This document shows positions 43,177 to 52,333 of a stretch of DNA of 64,000 nucleotides, piece by piece. The notes beneath the pieces were generated by a model. That model had not been told where the DNA came from, did no database searches, and saw only the letters and a program-made list of their open reading frames with translations. The position numbers and the translations under genes are program-made. How positions within the stretch are numbered: position 1 is the stretch's first letter; each line of letters opens with the position of its first letter. The stretch comes from Melioribacter sp051488665 (GTDB lineage: Bacteria > Bacteroidota > Ignavibacteria > Ignavibacteriales > Melioribacteraceae), in NCBI RefSeq assembly GCF_051488665.1, contig NZ_JBPSEG010000002.1:1-64000 (forward strand), written 5' to 3'.

Positions 43177-44222
43177 AAAATTTCATTAAGTTTTTGTAAG
43201 AATAACCTGTTCTCCTCCGGAGCGCCTACAGTCACTCTCAGATAACCTTGAAAATTATATTGATTGCTTCGGTCTCTTATAATTATTCCGTTTTCTTCAA
43301 GATAGTTGTACACCTCGCGCGGATTTTCGACTTTAAAAGAAATAAAATTGGCGTCCGAAGGCAATACATTAATTATTTTTTTATTTCTTTTTAATTCATT
43401 GTAAAGGAGCTCGCGCTGTTCAATTATCTCCTTAACGTACTCGTCTTTTGTTACAGAATTATCGATAGCTTTTGCAACAGCCATTGCAGTCAATTTATTA
43501 ATATTATACGGCATCTTTACCTTGAAAAGCAAGCTGATAATTTTTTCCGGTGCAACGCAGAAGCCGCATCTTAGTCCCGCCATGCCCCACGCTTTGGAAA
43601 ACGTTCTGGTCACGACGAGATTATCCGTATGCAAAGCTTCTTTAGCAAATCCTTCGTCGCCTGAGAAATCAATATACGCTTCGTCAATCACAACAATTAA
43701 ATTCAAATCCGTTATCAATTTCCTGATAATATTTTTGTCGAGTAAATTCGAAGTAGGATTGTTAGGCGAACAAAGGAATAGAATTTTTGTATTTTCATTT
43801 ACACTGGAAACAATTGCATTATAGTCGATGTCGTAACCGTCGTTCAACGGCGCGTTAATTACTTTTACGTTATTAATATCGCATGCAACTTTATACATAC
43901 CGTACGTAGGCTCGCATACAATCACATTATCTTTGCCCGGCTCGCAAAAAATCCGAATCAGCAAGTCGATCACTTCATCGGAGCCGACTCCGAAAAAGAG
44001 ATTGTTTTCCGGTACGCCCAAATAATCGCCCGTTTTTTTTCTCAGCAATTTTTGATACGGGTCAGGATAGCGATTGAATTCGAGATTATTAACGTCTTCT
44101 GCGACCGATCCCAAACTGTTTTCATTTGCGTCGAGTAAGATTCCGTCCGTATGAGACTGCCTCGCTGAAGTATACGGTTTTAATTCCAGAATATTTTTTC
44201 TGACCAGTTTTTCGATATTCAT
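43173..44222 (-). CDS. hisC: Histidinol-phosphate aminotransferase
   Basis: A 349-residue fold-I PLP aminotransferase. LDANENSLG near the start, EPTYGMYKVACDI, LCSPNNPTSNLL, DEAYIDFSG and the PLP lysine in TRTFSKAWGMAGLRCGF are typical of HisC. Start at ATG 44222, overlapping hisD by 4 nt. Confidence 0.96.
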   Translation of the reverse strand: MNIEKLVRKNILELKPYTSARQSHTDGILLDANENSLGSVAEDVNNLEFNRYPDPYQKLLRKKTGDYLGVPENNLFFGVGSDEVIDLLIRIFCEPGKDNVIVCEPTYGMYKVACDINNVKVINAPLNDGYDIDYNAIVSSVNENTKILFLCSPNNPTSNLLDKNIIRKLITDLNLIVVIDEAYIDFSGDEGFAKEALHTDNLVVTRTFSKAWGMAGLRCGFCVAPEKIISLLFKVKMPYNINKLTAMAVAKAIDNSVTKDEYVKEIIEQRELLYNELKRNKKIINVLPSDANFISFKVENPREVYNYLEENGIIIRDRSNQYNFQGYLRVTVGAPEENRLFLQKLNEIL

Positions 44223-45490
44223 TTTTTCAACCTTATTTTAACTGCATTTGCGTGCGCCTGAAGATTTTCTTTTTCAGCCATTGCAATAATCGCCGGAGCT
44301 AGATTCGACAATCCCTTTTTGGATAATTTCTGAAAAGTAACGGATTTCATAAAAGCTTCGACATTTACGCCGCTGTACGATTTAGCGTATCCGTATGTCG
44401 GCAGCGAGTGATTTGTACCTGAGGCATAATCTCCCGCGCTCTCCGGAGAATAAGCGCCGATAAAAACCGAGCCGGCATTTTTAACCAGGCGCTTATATTT
44501 CGAAGCATTCTTCAAGTTCAATATCAAATGTTCCGGCGCATAATCGTTCGATATTTCGAATGCCGTTTCAATTTTCCTGACGACAATAATTTTCGAATGT
44601 TTTAAGGCTCGAACGGCTGCTTCCCGTCTTGGCAGTTGTTTCAATTGCAATTTTATTTCTGCGTTAACGCTTTCAGCAAGAATTTCGCTCTCGGTAATCA
44701 ACAAAACCTGCGAATCGTGCCCGTGTTCTGCTTGCGAAAGCAAGTCGGCGGCAATAAAAGAAGCGTCGGCGTCTTTGTCTGCGATAACCAACACTTCGCT
44801 GGGTCCTGCGGGCATATCGATGGCGCATCCGTCCGGATCAATACTCACAAGCGATTTAGCGGCTGTAACATATTGATTCCCGGGACCGAATATTTTATCC
44901 ACTTTCTTAACAAAAGCGAGCATACCGACAGCCTGAGCGCCGCCTACGTTATAAAATTCGTCTATATTCAATTTGCATGCTGCGTAAGCCAAAGCAGGCT
45001 CAATATTATCGCCTACAGGCGAAGTAACAATGATTTTATTGCAGCCGGCAATTCGAGCAGGTATGGCAAGCATCAATAAAGTCGAAAATAAAACCGCGCT
45101 TCCTCCCGGTATGTACAATCCCACTTTTTCTATAGGAATGTACGATCTGCTGCATTCCACACCGGGCATTGTTTCAATTCTATACCCGGCGGGATATTGT
45201 AATTTATGGAAACGTGTGATATTCTTAATAGCCGTATCGATTGCATTTTTCGTTTGGCGGTCGAGCAGCGCGGCAGACTTCTCCAATTCTTTTTTAGAGA
45301 TCAATAAATTCTTTTTCTTAATGTTATCGAATTTGCGCGCGTATTTAACAACCGCTTTCATCCCGTTTCTCTTAATATCCTTCAAGACGGGAGAAATATA
45401 TTCATAAATATCGGCGGTTTTGATGGCGGGTCTTTTTAATAATTTATCCCGCTCTTTATCCGTAAGGTTGTTGTAATAAATTATTTTCAT
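44219..45490 (-). CDS. hisD: Histidinol dehydrogenase
   Basis: A 423-residue NAD/Zn enzyme for the last two oxidations. YIPGGSAVLFSTLLMLAIPARIAG, GGAQAVGMLAF, IFGPGNQYVTAAKSLVS, DMPAGPSEVLVIAD, LLSQAEHGHDSQVLLIT and the catalytic APEHLIL are HisD blocks. It overlaps hisG and hisC by 4 nt each. Confidence 0.97.
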   Translation of the reverse strand: MKIIYYNNLTDKERDKLLKRPAIKTADIYEYISPVLKDIKRNGMKAVVKYARKFDNIKKKNLLISKKELEKSAALLDRQTKNAIDTAIKNITRFHKLQYPAGYRIETMPGVECSRSYIPIEKVGLYIPGGSAVLFSTLLMLAIPARIAGCNKIIVTSPVGDNIEPALAYAACKLNIDEFYNVGGAQAVGMLAFVKKVDKIFGPGNQYVTAAKSLVSIDPDGCAIDMPAGPSEVLVIADKDADASFIAADLLSQAEHGHDSQVLLITESEILAESVNAEIKLQLKQLPRREAAVRALKHSKIIVVRKIETAFEISNDYAPEHLILNLKNASKYKRLVKNAGSVFIGAYSPESAGDYASGTNHSLPTYGYAKSYSGVNVEAFMKSVTFQKLSKKGLSNLAPAIIAMAEKENLQAHANAVKIRLKK

Positions 45491-46356
45491 ACGATCATAT
45501 TGTCTATTGGTAATAATAAAATGCCCGATGCGCCGGCTTCTTTCAGGTCTTTATAAATTTCCCAGAACTTGTTCGTAGGAATTACCGCATGAACCGCCAC
45601 CATGTCGGGTTCAGCAAGCGGTAAAATAGTAGGACTCTTAAGCGAAGGAATAATCTTTTCGATTTTTTCCAGCGCGTTTTTGGGAGCGTTCATCATCAAG
45701 TATTTCGATTTGCGCGCCGTAAGAGCCGAATCGATTCTAACCAATAAATTATCTAGTTGAGATTTCTTATCGTGGTCATTTTCGATATTCTTATTTGCTA
45801 TCAAGACAGCCTGTGAAGAAAAGATATCGAACGACTTTTTGAGTTTATTGAATTTAAGAGTATTGCCTGTAGACACCAAATCGCATATATAATCGGCAAC
45901 GCCGAGTGAAGGAGCAATTTCGACGGATCCGCTTATTTCGACTACAGTAGCGTTAATATTATTTTGAGTAAGAAAACTTTTCAAAATATTAGGAAACGAA
46001 GTTGCAATTCTCTTTCCGTTGAGTCCGGACAGATCTTCGAGTGTTTGATTTTCCGGAATCGCCAATGAGAGCCTGCATTTTCCGTATCCCAGTTTCCTCA
46101 CGACATCCACATTCGCTTTTTTTTCATAGAGAACATCCTCTCCCACAATTCCGATATCCGCCACGCCGTCCATAACATATTCGGGTATGTCGTCGTCTCT
46201 CAACAACAAAATATCGAGATCGTAATTTCTGGCGGTGACTATTAATCTTGATGAATATTCTTCTATATCGATATCGCAGCTTTTAAGAAGATTCAACGAC
46301 TTTTCGGTTAGTCTGCCGTTTTTTTGCAATGCAAGTTTCAAATTTCCGTTAAGCAT
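45487..46356 (-). CDS. hisG: ATP phosphoribosyltransferase (long form)
   Basis: A 289-residue long-form HisG, the committed and histidine-inhibited step. KLALQKNGRLTEKSLNLLKSCDI, VADIGIVGEDVLYE and DYICDLVSTGNTL are the catalytic domain, and the C-terminal 75 residues (PNALEKIEKIIPSLKSPTILPL onward) are the regulatory ACT-like domain. ATG 46356 is chosen because GGGAG lies five bases upstream; longer starts run into the attenuator terminator. It is first in the his operon. Confidence 0.96.
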   Translation of the reverse strand: MLNGNLKLALQKNGRLTEKSLNLLKSCDIDIEEYSSRLIVTARNYDLDILLLRDDDIPEYVMDGVADIGIVGEDVLYEKKANVDVVRKLGYGKCRLSLAIPENQTLEDLSGLNGKRIATSFPNILKSFLTQNNINATVVEISGSVEIAPSLGVADYICDLVSTGNTLKFNKLKKSFDIFSSQAVLIANKNIENDHDKKSQLDNLLVRIDSALTARKSKYLMMNAPKNALEKIEKIIPSLKSPTILPLAEPDMVAVHAVIPTNKFWEIYKDLKEAGASGILLLPIDNMIV

Positions 46357-46368
46357 AATGTCTCCCAT

Positions 46369-46396
46369 AAAAAAAAACCCCGACATGCGCCGGGGT
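46369..46396 (-). terminator. his attenuator terminator
   Basis: On the minus strand ACCCCGG (46396-46390) pairs with TCGGGGT (46383-46377), seven pairs with one G-U, around a six-base loop, followed by nine T. It lies between the leader ORF and hisG. CCGGCGC within its left side (46393-46387) is complementary to GCGCCGG (46439-46433) in the leader ORF, the antiterminator. Confidence 0.92.
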
Positions 46397-46422
46397 CTAT
46401 GAACAATTTTTTTATTTTTTAT

Positions 46423-46494
46423 TTAAACCATACCGGCGCTACTGAAGTAGTTATAATGATGATGCCAATTACCGGTATGAATTATTCTTTTCAT
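46423..46494 (-). CDS. hisL: his operon leader peptide with His codon run
   Basis: A 23-residue ORF from ATG 46494 to TAA 46423. It begins MKRIIHTGNWHHHYNYF, with CAT CAT CAT at 46464-46456 and one more CAT earlier. Arm 1 CATACCGG (46479-46472) is exactly complementary to CCGGTATG (46436-46429), which overlaps arm 2 GCGCCGG (46439-46433). Arm 2 can instead pair with CCGGCGC (46393-46387), preventing the terminator. A ribosome stalled at the CAT run (46464-46456) would mask arm 1 and free arm 2, allowing transcription of hisG. No Shine-Dalgarno is evident. Confidence 0.92.
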   Translation of the reverse strand: MKRIIHTGNWHHHYNYFSSAGMV

Positions 46495-46507
46495 AATTTT
46501 TCTTATT

Positions 46508-47395
46508 TTGTTACGCAATGTAAAAAACTTCATAAAAAGAAACAAAATAAAAATAGGCTTGGCTTTGATTTGCTTTCACGTATCGGACTTACACGGACGG
46601 CGGGAGAGATACGAAAAATTATTTGCAGAAATCATCAAAGAAAAACCCGATGTCGTACTAATGGGCGGAGATCTTCTCCCTCACGGAATTTCCGATAATC
46701 AGTTTATATCCGGTTATTTCAAACAGAAGCTTATCGATTTGAAAAAAAATCTCAGAAGCGGGTTTCCGGAATTCTTAGTTATCTTGGGCAACGACGACCC
46801 GAAGAAATTCGAAAAAGATTTTGTGGAATTGTCAAATGAAAATCTAATTTACTATTTGAACCTGAAAAAAGTATCCGTTGAAGATTATGATTTCTACGGA
46901 TATTCTTACGTACCGCCGACGCCATTCAGAATGAAAGACTGGGACAAGTATGATATTTCCAGATATACCGACCCCGGCATCATACCGCCAGAAGAAGGTT
47001 ATTTTTCAACAGATCGGAGCCAATACGACATCAAATACTCGACAATCAAAGAAGATCTTCAAAGTTATCTCGGCGGCAAAGACATTTCAAAATCCGTAAT
47101 TCTTTTTCATACTCCACCGTACAATACAAAACTCGATTTAGTGAGACCGGTATTAATAGATTACGTGGAAACGGACAAACATGCGGGAAGCATTGCGGTT
47201 CGTAATTTAATAGAATTAAAACAGCCTTTGGTTACGTTGCACGGTCACCTTCACGAATCTTCGCAATTAAGCGGCGCGTGGCGCGATAGAATCGGCAAAA
47301 CTTATTGCTTTAACGCCGCTTTTCATAAGCCGGAACTCTCGATTATAAAATTTGACCCGTCGTCGCCGCAAGAAGCGAAAAGAATCTTAATTTGA
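46508..47395 (+). CDS. Calcineurin-like metallophosphoesterase
   Basis: A protein of up to 295 residues. Metal-binding motifs in order: HVSDLHG (DxH), MGGDLLPHG (GDxx), LGNDDPKKF (in place of the usual GN-H), FHTPPYNT and LHGHLHES (GHxH). There is no ATG near the front: TTG 46508 is the longest option and TTG 46556 or 46562 are alternatives. Its start lies within the divergent his promoter. Substrate unknown. The location next to a his operon that lacks an intact histidinol-phosphatase is suggestive but proves nothing. It overlaps the convergent PPDK-type gene by 9 nt. Confidence 0.8.
   Translation: MLRNVKNFIKRNKIKIGLALICFHVSDLHGRRERYEKLFAEIIKEKPDVVLMGGDLLPHGISDNQFISGYFKQKLIDLKKNLRSGFPEFLVILGNDDPKKFEKDFVELSNENLIYYLNLKKVSVEDYDFYGYSYVPPTPFRMKDWDKYDISRYTDPGIIPPEEGYFSTDRSQYDIKYSTIKEDLQSYLGGKDISKSVILFHTPPYNTKLDLVRPVLIDYVETDKHAGSIAVRNLIELKQPLVTLHGHLHESSQLSGAWRDRIGKTYCFNAAFHKPELSIIKFDPSSPQEAKRILI
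46515..46546 (-). promoter_or_regulatory. Candidate his operon promoter
   Basis: On the minus strand TTTG (46546-46543), a 20-base spacer, then TACATTGC (46522-46515), one position off the TAnnTTTG consensus. Transcription would begin near 46511, about 17 bases before the leader ATG. The region also encodes the first codons of the divergent phosphoesterase on the plus strand. Confidence 0.4.
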
Positions 47396-50300
47396 TTTTT
47401 CAATCACTTTTAGAGGTTTAGCGGCGTCCGTTAATGCGTTAATTTTAACGGCATAACTTGTTTTATTTTTTATATCCTCATCGGTAATAAAATGTATATC
47501 GAGAAGACCTTCGGTTTTAATGCCCGTACGCATATAGTTAATTTGGCTAAGGCATAAACTCCAACCTTCGAGCCAGGCTTCCAATTCTTTGCGCGGACAC
47601 TTATTTTCGTCGATATGAATAATAAGGTCGATATCGCTGCCGGGACCAGAGATCGCATTTTTCACGCTGCCGAACAAATAAATTCCTTTTATTCCCATCT
47701 TTTCGGCGTCCAATTCCTTTGCGAGATTTTCAGCCATTTTAAGCCGCCATCTCCAGTGGTCGCTTGGACTGTAATTTTCGACTGTTGTATTTAATTCCGT
47801 TTCGCTGACGACTTCATTTGTCGGGTCGGTAAATATCGCGACTGCTTCTTCCAGATCGGCATTCATCAATACCCGTAAAATCATCCCTTCTTTTGAAGCG
47901 GGCACGTCAATTACTTTTACTGTATCTTCCAGATAAAAGTACTCCGGCAATATTTCCGATAAAATATTTTTCGATTCATTAAAAAACTTTTCGTTGAAAA
48001 TAATCCCCGGGTCGTCAGGATAGAGCGGCAGGTATTTAATATTTGCTTCGACAAGATCCTGGAAAAAGTGAGTGCCAAATGAAACGTCCGGAATATAATT
48101 CCCTTTTTTACGAGCAATTTCAATCAACATGGCTGTATTATTTATATCCGAATAAGTAACGCTCACGCCAAGTTTAATGTCCCCTCGACTTCCCCATCTG
48201 CCAGGCCCGAGTAAAATGAATTTTCGTTTCGGAAGGATTTTGTTCAATTTCCCGATAACTCTGCCTACTTTCAGTAATTTGTTTCTGTCGGACAATTCAG
48301 AATATTTCTGGGGATCGACATAAACAACGTGAGTTATTTCCGGCACCTTACCGTTTGAAACAAATTTTTTTGCGTTGAAAAGGATTTTTTCCTGTGGAAT
48401 ATCTTTCGGAATAGGGTCGCCTGCAGTCTCACGGCTACGGCTTTGGGGTCTGCATTGTAACAAATACAAATCGTTGCCGTCGGAAACAAATTCAATATCT
48501 ACCGGAGTTTTCATTCTCGTCTGCAAAGTTTTTAAAATCGAATCCATTTTCCTGAGAAAATCCGTTTTCGTAAAAAGACCTTCGAACGTAACGACATAAT
48601 CGCAATTATCGTTGTCCATAATTGATGGCAATCTAATCATGCCTCCGTCGAGTACCGAAAAAACCTGTTCGAAAGCAGGATAATCTTTTTTAATTTCTTT
48701 AATTAATTTTTCGAGATCAATCGTTTCAAATTCATTCGTCTTTAAATTGATAACGTCGACTTTCTTTGTCGAATAACGGATTACTTCTTCCGGTGTAACA
48801 TTTACTCTGATTGAAGGTTGACCGGGCGAGATTAAAATCGGGTAATCGTCGCTCAATCTGTCGACTGCTCTTGTGCCGAGACCCGGCACAATTCTCAAAA
48901 GACCGTCTTCCCTTTTAATTCTGGGCGACCACCTGAATTCATTGACGCTGAAAGCCACTCCGGCATATGCCGGTATAAAATAATCTCCGACTCGCTTTCC
49001 GATCACTTCCTGAATCATTATCCCCATTTCTTCGTGAAAATCGAGCAGTCCGCGTTCCGCTCTGTATTCAATCGGATCGGGGCTAAAAGTTGACGCGTAT
49101 ACCTCGGCGATGGCATCCATCAATGCCGCGAGCCTCGCTGCCTTGCTCCCCCGGTTTGCCAGGAACAAGCTTTTATATTTACCCGAAAACGAGGCGTCCA
49201 TTTGATCTTCAAGCAAACTCGAGCTGCGTACCACAAGCGGAACATCACCAAAGTCATCCAGCGCAACCGACAAGCCTTTAACAATATCCGGCGGAAATTC
49301 GGAATTCTTAAATAACTGCACTATATGAGGATATTCAATTCTTACCTCCTCAATTTCCTTATATTTTTGTTCAAGTACTTCCTCTAAGTTATTATGCTGC
49401 ATAAAATTAAGGATTCCGTCTGAAGTAATATACCATGTATTGGGCACCTTAATATTTTTCAATAATTCATTGTTTGACGCTTCTTTTCTCAAGATATGGG
49501 AAGCAACAAAAAGACCGGCGCTTTTCCCTCCGAGCTTGCCGTGACTTTGCGGGGGGAATATCATTTTATCAATCAGTTTATAGAAGTCCGTCAGTTTTAC
49601 ATATTCTTTTGCTATCGAAATGAAGCTCAATTGATCCGTAAAAAACCTGCGGAGCAAAGATACCCGTAATCCTTTGATAGTTTGCGGTGGGAGCTCGAAT
49701 TTCTCGGGAGCAAGATGGTAATATTTTCTGAGCGCTTCCGCTATCTCCGTTAACGAAGTATCCTGATTATCTACTACTTTAATCAGAGCGCTCGATTTAT
49801 CCTCCTGAATCCATTTCTGGATTTTACTCAAGATAACTTCGTCTGGCAAATTCTCGTCTGCAAGTCGTTGTATCGTATCGACATATTCGTCGTAATTAAC
49901 GATACGTTCTACTTTGGTAGGTTTATTTTCGTCTTCTTTTTCGACATCGTCGTTCAAACCGATTTTAATTTTGCGCGCAATACTAGTATGTTTCATCAGC
50001 AGTTCGGCTTCTTCAACGCCTTTCCAGCACAACAGATGGAGAAGTTTCCGCATTAAACTCATGAAAAGGTTCGGGTCGGTCTTGCGTATCATATCGAGCA
50101 CCACCTTCCACTCTCCTCGCGCGGTTTTGCCGACCGACTGACGAACGGTTTGAAGTTCGTTAATAACGTTTTTCAATTTGTTATGAAGTATAAAATGTCC
50201 CAGCCTGTCGGCAATCGTTCTGATAAGACGAATTTCTTCTTTCAGGAATGGGCTGCCGTCTTTAGCGGGCACGCCTTCAATGTAATAGACTTCGATACGT

Positions 50301-50584
50301 CCGACAACTTTATCCTGTACTTTTATATCCTCGGATATTTTCCATTTGCTTTCGGTAAATTCCTCGGTTTGATATACAATGTCTCCGTATATAATCCGGG
50401 CTTTGCAATAATTCGAGTAGAGAAAAGCCGACGGGATGGCATCGATTACCGTATGGAAAGCCTGTCTCAGAGAAATTTCCGACCGATTCAATGTATCTTC
50501 GATTGTATAGAGACAATTTAATTCTTTCGCCCTTTCCTGCAATTCTGTCATTAAATTTTCAATAGGTTTATTTTCCGCAGTCAT
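47387..50584 (-). CDS. PEP-synthase/PPDK N-domain protein with C-terminal nucleotidyltransferase domain
   Basis: A 1065-residue protein. Residues 1-150 look GAF-like, then a helical linker. From about 350 comes a PPDK N-terminal ATP-binding domain: GKLGGKSAGLF, PLVVRSSSLLEDQMDASFSGKY and VDIEFVSDGNDLYLLQCRPQS. Instead of the mobile phospho-His and PEP-binding domains, about 770-870 holds a module with LLGPGRWGSRGDIKLGVSV and VSFGTHFFQDLVEANI, and the C-terminus has YLFGSVKNAISGPGSDIDLI, a nucleotidyltransferase GS-x-DxD motif. It cannot be a normal PEP synthase. It overlaps the upstream 566-aa paralog by 4 nt. Function unknown. Confidence 0.82.
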   Translation of the reverse strand: MTAENKPIENLMTELQERAKELNCLYTIEDTLNRSEISLRQAFHTVIDAIPSAFLYSNYCKARIIYGDIVYQTEEFTESKWKISEDIKVQDKVVGRIEVYYIEGVPAKDGSPFLKEEIRLIRTIADRLGHFILHNKLKNVINELQTVRQSVGKTARGEWKVVLDMIRKTDPNLFMSLMRKLLHLLCWKGVEEAELLMKHTSIARKIKIGLNDDVEKEDENKPTKVERIVNYDEYVDTIQRLADENLPDEVILSKIQKWIQEDKSSALIKVVDNQDTSLTEIAEALRKYYHLAPEKFELPPQTIKGLRVSLLRRFFTDQLSFISIAKEYVKLTDFYKLIDKMIFPPQSHGKLGGKSAGLFVASHILRKEASNNELLKNIKVPNTWYITSDGILNFMQHNNLEEVLEQKYKEIEEVRIEYPHIVQLFKNSEFPPDIVKGLSVALDDFGDVPLVVRSSSLLEDQMDASFSGKYKSLFLANRGSKAARLAALMDAIAEVYASTFSPDPIEYRAERGLLDFHEEMGIMIQEVIGKRVGDYFIPAYAGVAFSVNEFRWSPRIKREDGLLRIVPGLGTRAVDRLSDDYPILISPGQPSIRVNVTPEEVIRYSTKKVDVINLKTNEFETIDLEKLIKEIKKDYPAFEQVFSVLDGGMIRLPSIMDNDNCDYVVTFEGLFTKTDFLRKMDSILKTLQTRMKTPVDIEFVSDGNDLYLLQCRPQSRSRETAGDPIPKDIPQEKILFNAKKFVSNGKVPEITHVVYVDPQKYSELSDRNKLLKVGRVIGKLNKILPKRKFILLGPGRWGSRGDIKLGVSVTYSDINNTAMLIEIARKKGNYIPDVSFGTHFFQDLVEANIKYLPLYPDDPGIIFNEKFFNESKNILSEILPEYFYLEDTVKVIDVPASKEGMILRVLMNADLEEAVAIFTDPTNEVVSETELNTTVENYSPSDHWRWRLKMAENLAKELDAEKMGIKGIYLFGSVKNAISGPGSDIDLIIHIDENKCPRKELEAWLEGWSLCLSQINYMRTGIKTEGLLDIHFITDEDIKNKTSYAVKINALTDAAKPLKVIEKSN

Positions 50585-52281
50585 TTCAGAATTACTCCTT
50601 TCCCTTTTTTACCGTCGACCTTAATTACTAAATTATTTTCCGTTTTAATGTGTTTTACAAATTCCAATTCTTCAACCGTTGTTTGCAGATCAATCCATTT
50701 CCAATCGATATAATCGGCGTCATAATTTAATGAAAAATAATAAACATCCAAATTCGACATATTATGAAAAAAGTGAGAACCCTGACTGAATTCCACACTG
50801 AAATTTTCCAGATTTATTTCCACAATTGCTTTTGCTGCGTTAACGTCCGACCATTCCACGGGAATTCCGAGCCAGGGGTCAGCGCTCCCCCACCTGCCAT
50901 AACCAATCAACAAATATCTTTTATTTTCATTTATAAATTTTTTGTTCATTTGTGAAATTTCGCTTGCGATGGTAAGTGAGTTCTTAATATCAAAATTATC
51001 TTTTTTCACAATTATTATGTCTCTGATTTCATCAAAGCTACCGTGTCCCAAAACTTTTCCCGATTTTAGCAGAATTTTGTCGGTATCCTCGTCAGGCTCA
51101 TTGAAACTCACGGCATCTGTGTATTTTTTCATCGGACGTACTTGTAAAAACGCGAAATTTAGAATACTCTTTTTGTTATCCTGCCAACAAGCGAACTCTA
51201 TCTCTACAGGCGCGTTAAATTCTTCTTCGCAGAATCCCAGTAGATTCCTAATGAAATCGTTAAATCCGTACATATTCAATTCTATCAAAGGGGCAAAATT
51301 TATAATACGCGGACCATCCTTACCTGCGCCTATTACAATCTTATCGTCGTCCTGTATGTATGTCGATACAATATTTTTAAGCACGTTATCGTATTCAGCC
51401 GTCTCCAATTCTTCATGCGATAAAAATTCCGTTTCTTTAAGAGGGTCATATTTTACGCCCGGGCTAATATCAATAGCCCAAAATTTTTTTTGAGTCAGCT
51501 TAAGCATATCTTTAACGCTTTTAAACGGTAGCGAACGTCTGGGATATTTCGGGCAGTATGACCAAACTATATCTCCGTCAACTATAGTTTTTCCGAGTCC
51601 CAAAGCAAGATGAACAATTCCATCTTCCGGTCGAGCATTGCCAAACGGATAAAAGTTATATGACTTAGCTACTCCTGAAAAATCAGGATAAAATCGATTG
51701 TAATGTTTTTCACCTGCGACCCTTTGAATTATTACTCCCATCTTTTCGTTTTCGATCGGATGATCGGTAAGAGAGAAATAATTTTTTGCCGCGTTTGAAT
51801 AGACCGATGCGTAAACGAATTTTATCGAATCTATAAGTCTTTTAAAACGCAATTCCGGCGCGCCCGGCAGAGGATTAATCATTTTAGTTTTGTAAATGCC
51901 CGCAAATGGCTCGTCAGCAGAGTCTTCCAACATTCCGGAAGATCTGACAGCGAGAGGAAATTTGGCTTCGTGTAAAATATTGTAAAGCTCTCCAAGAAAT
52001 TCATTAGGGAAAACGGAATCAATAAATTTTTTTATAAGATATCTTTCGTCGTCTTCCTTTATTGCGTATTCCAATAAATTATTACGTTCTATAAACTTGT
52101 CGAAAACGTCTGATGCAATTATAACCATTCCGGGAACGAACAGATTAATAGCGGGAGGAATATATTTCATTTTGGGAAGTATGGAAGCTGCTGTCAACAA
52201 TCCCACGGCTTTGCCTCCCGATTTACCCTCGCCTATTTTTACGCAAGAATTATCGGGAAAGTATTTTGACGCCTTCTCCAT
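50581..52281 (-). CDS. PEP-synthase/PPDK N-domain protein, shorter paralog
   Basis: A 566-residue protein with the same plan as its neighbour minus the GAF-like and nucleotidyltransferase ends: GEGKSGGKAVGLLTAA, PLAVRSSGMLEDSADEPFAGIYK, VEIEFACWQD, then the shared module LLIGYGRWGSADPWLGIPVEWSDVNAA and FSQGSHFFHNMSN. I start it at ATG 52281. The longer frame to 52383 runs back through the gdhA terminator into gdhA and is not credible. No phospho-His domain is present. Translationally coupled to the 1065-aa gene. Confidence 0.8.
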   Translation of the reverse strand: MEKASKYFPDNSCVKIGEGKSGGKAVGLLTAASILPKMKYIPPAINLFVPGMVIIASDVFDKFIERNNLLEYAIKEDDERYLIKKFIDSVFPNEFLGELYNILHEAKFPLAVRSSGMLEDSADEPFAGIYKTKMINPLPGAPELRFKRLIDSIKFVYASVYSNAAKNYFSLTDHPIENEKMGVIIQRVAGEKHYNRFYPDFSGVAKSYNFYPFGNARPEDGIVHLALGLGKTIVDGDIVWSYCPKYPRRSLPFKSVKDMLKLTQKKFWAIDISPGVKYDPLKETEFLSHEELETAEYDNVLKNIVSTYIQDDDKIVIGAGKDGPRIINFAPLIELNMYGFNDFIRNLLGFCEEEFNAPVEIEFACWQDNKKSILNFAFLQVRPMKKYTDAVSFNEPDEDTDKILLKSGKVLGHGSFDEIRDIIIVKKDNFDIKNSLTIASEISQMNKKFINENKRYLLIGYGRWGSADPWLGIPVEWSDVNAAKAIVEINLENFSVEFSQGSHFFHNMSNLDVYYFSLNYDADYIDWKWIDLQTTVEELEFVKHIKTENNLVIKVDGKKGKGVILK

Positions 52282-52286
52282 ACAAT

Positions 52287-52309
52287 AAAAAGCCGGGCTC
52301 TGCCCGGCT
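52287..52309 (-). terminator. Intrinsic terminator of gdhA
   Basis: AGCCGGGC-AGA-GCCCGGCT on the minus strand, eight perfect GC-rich pairs with a three-base loop, followed by TTTT. It starts 25 bases past the gdhA stop and ends just before the ATG of the PPDK-type gene. Confidence 0.95.
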
Positions 52310-52333
52310 CTATTATAAATTATTAATATTCGA

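Noticed and set aside
46324..46698. Plus-strand frame of 124 codons over the his leader.
   Set aside because: It spans the attenuator and promoter and overlaps the phosphoesterase in another frame; no protein pattern is seen.
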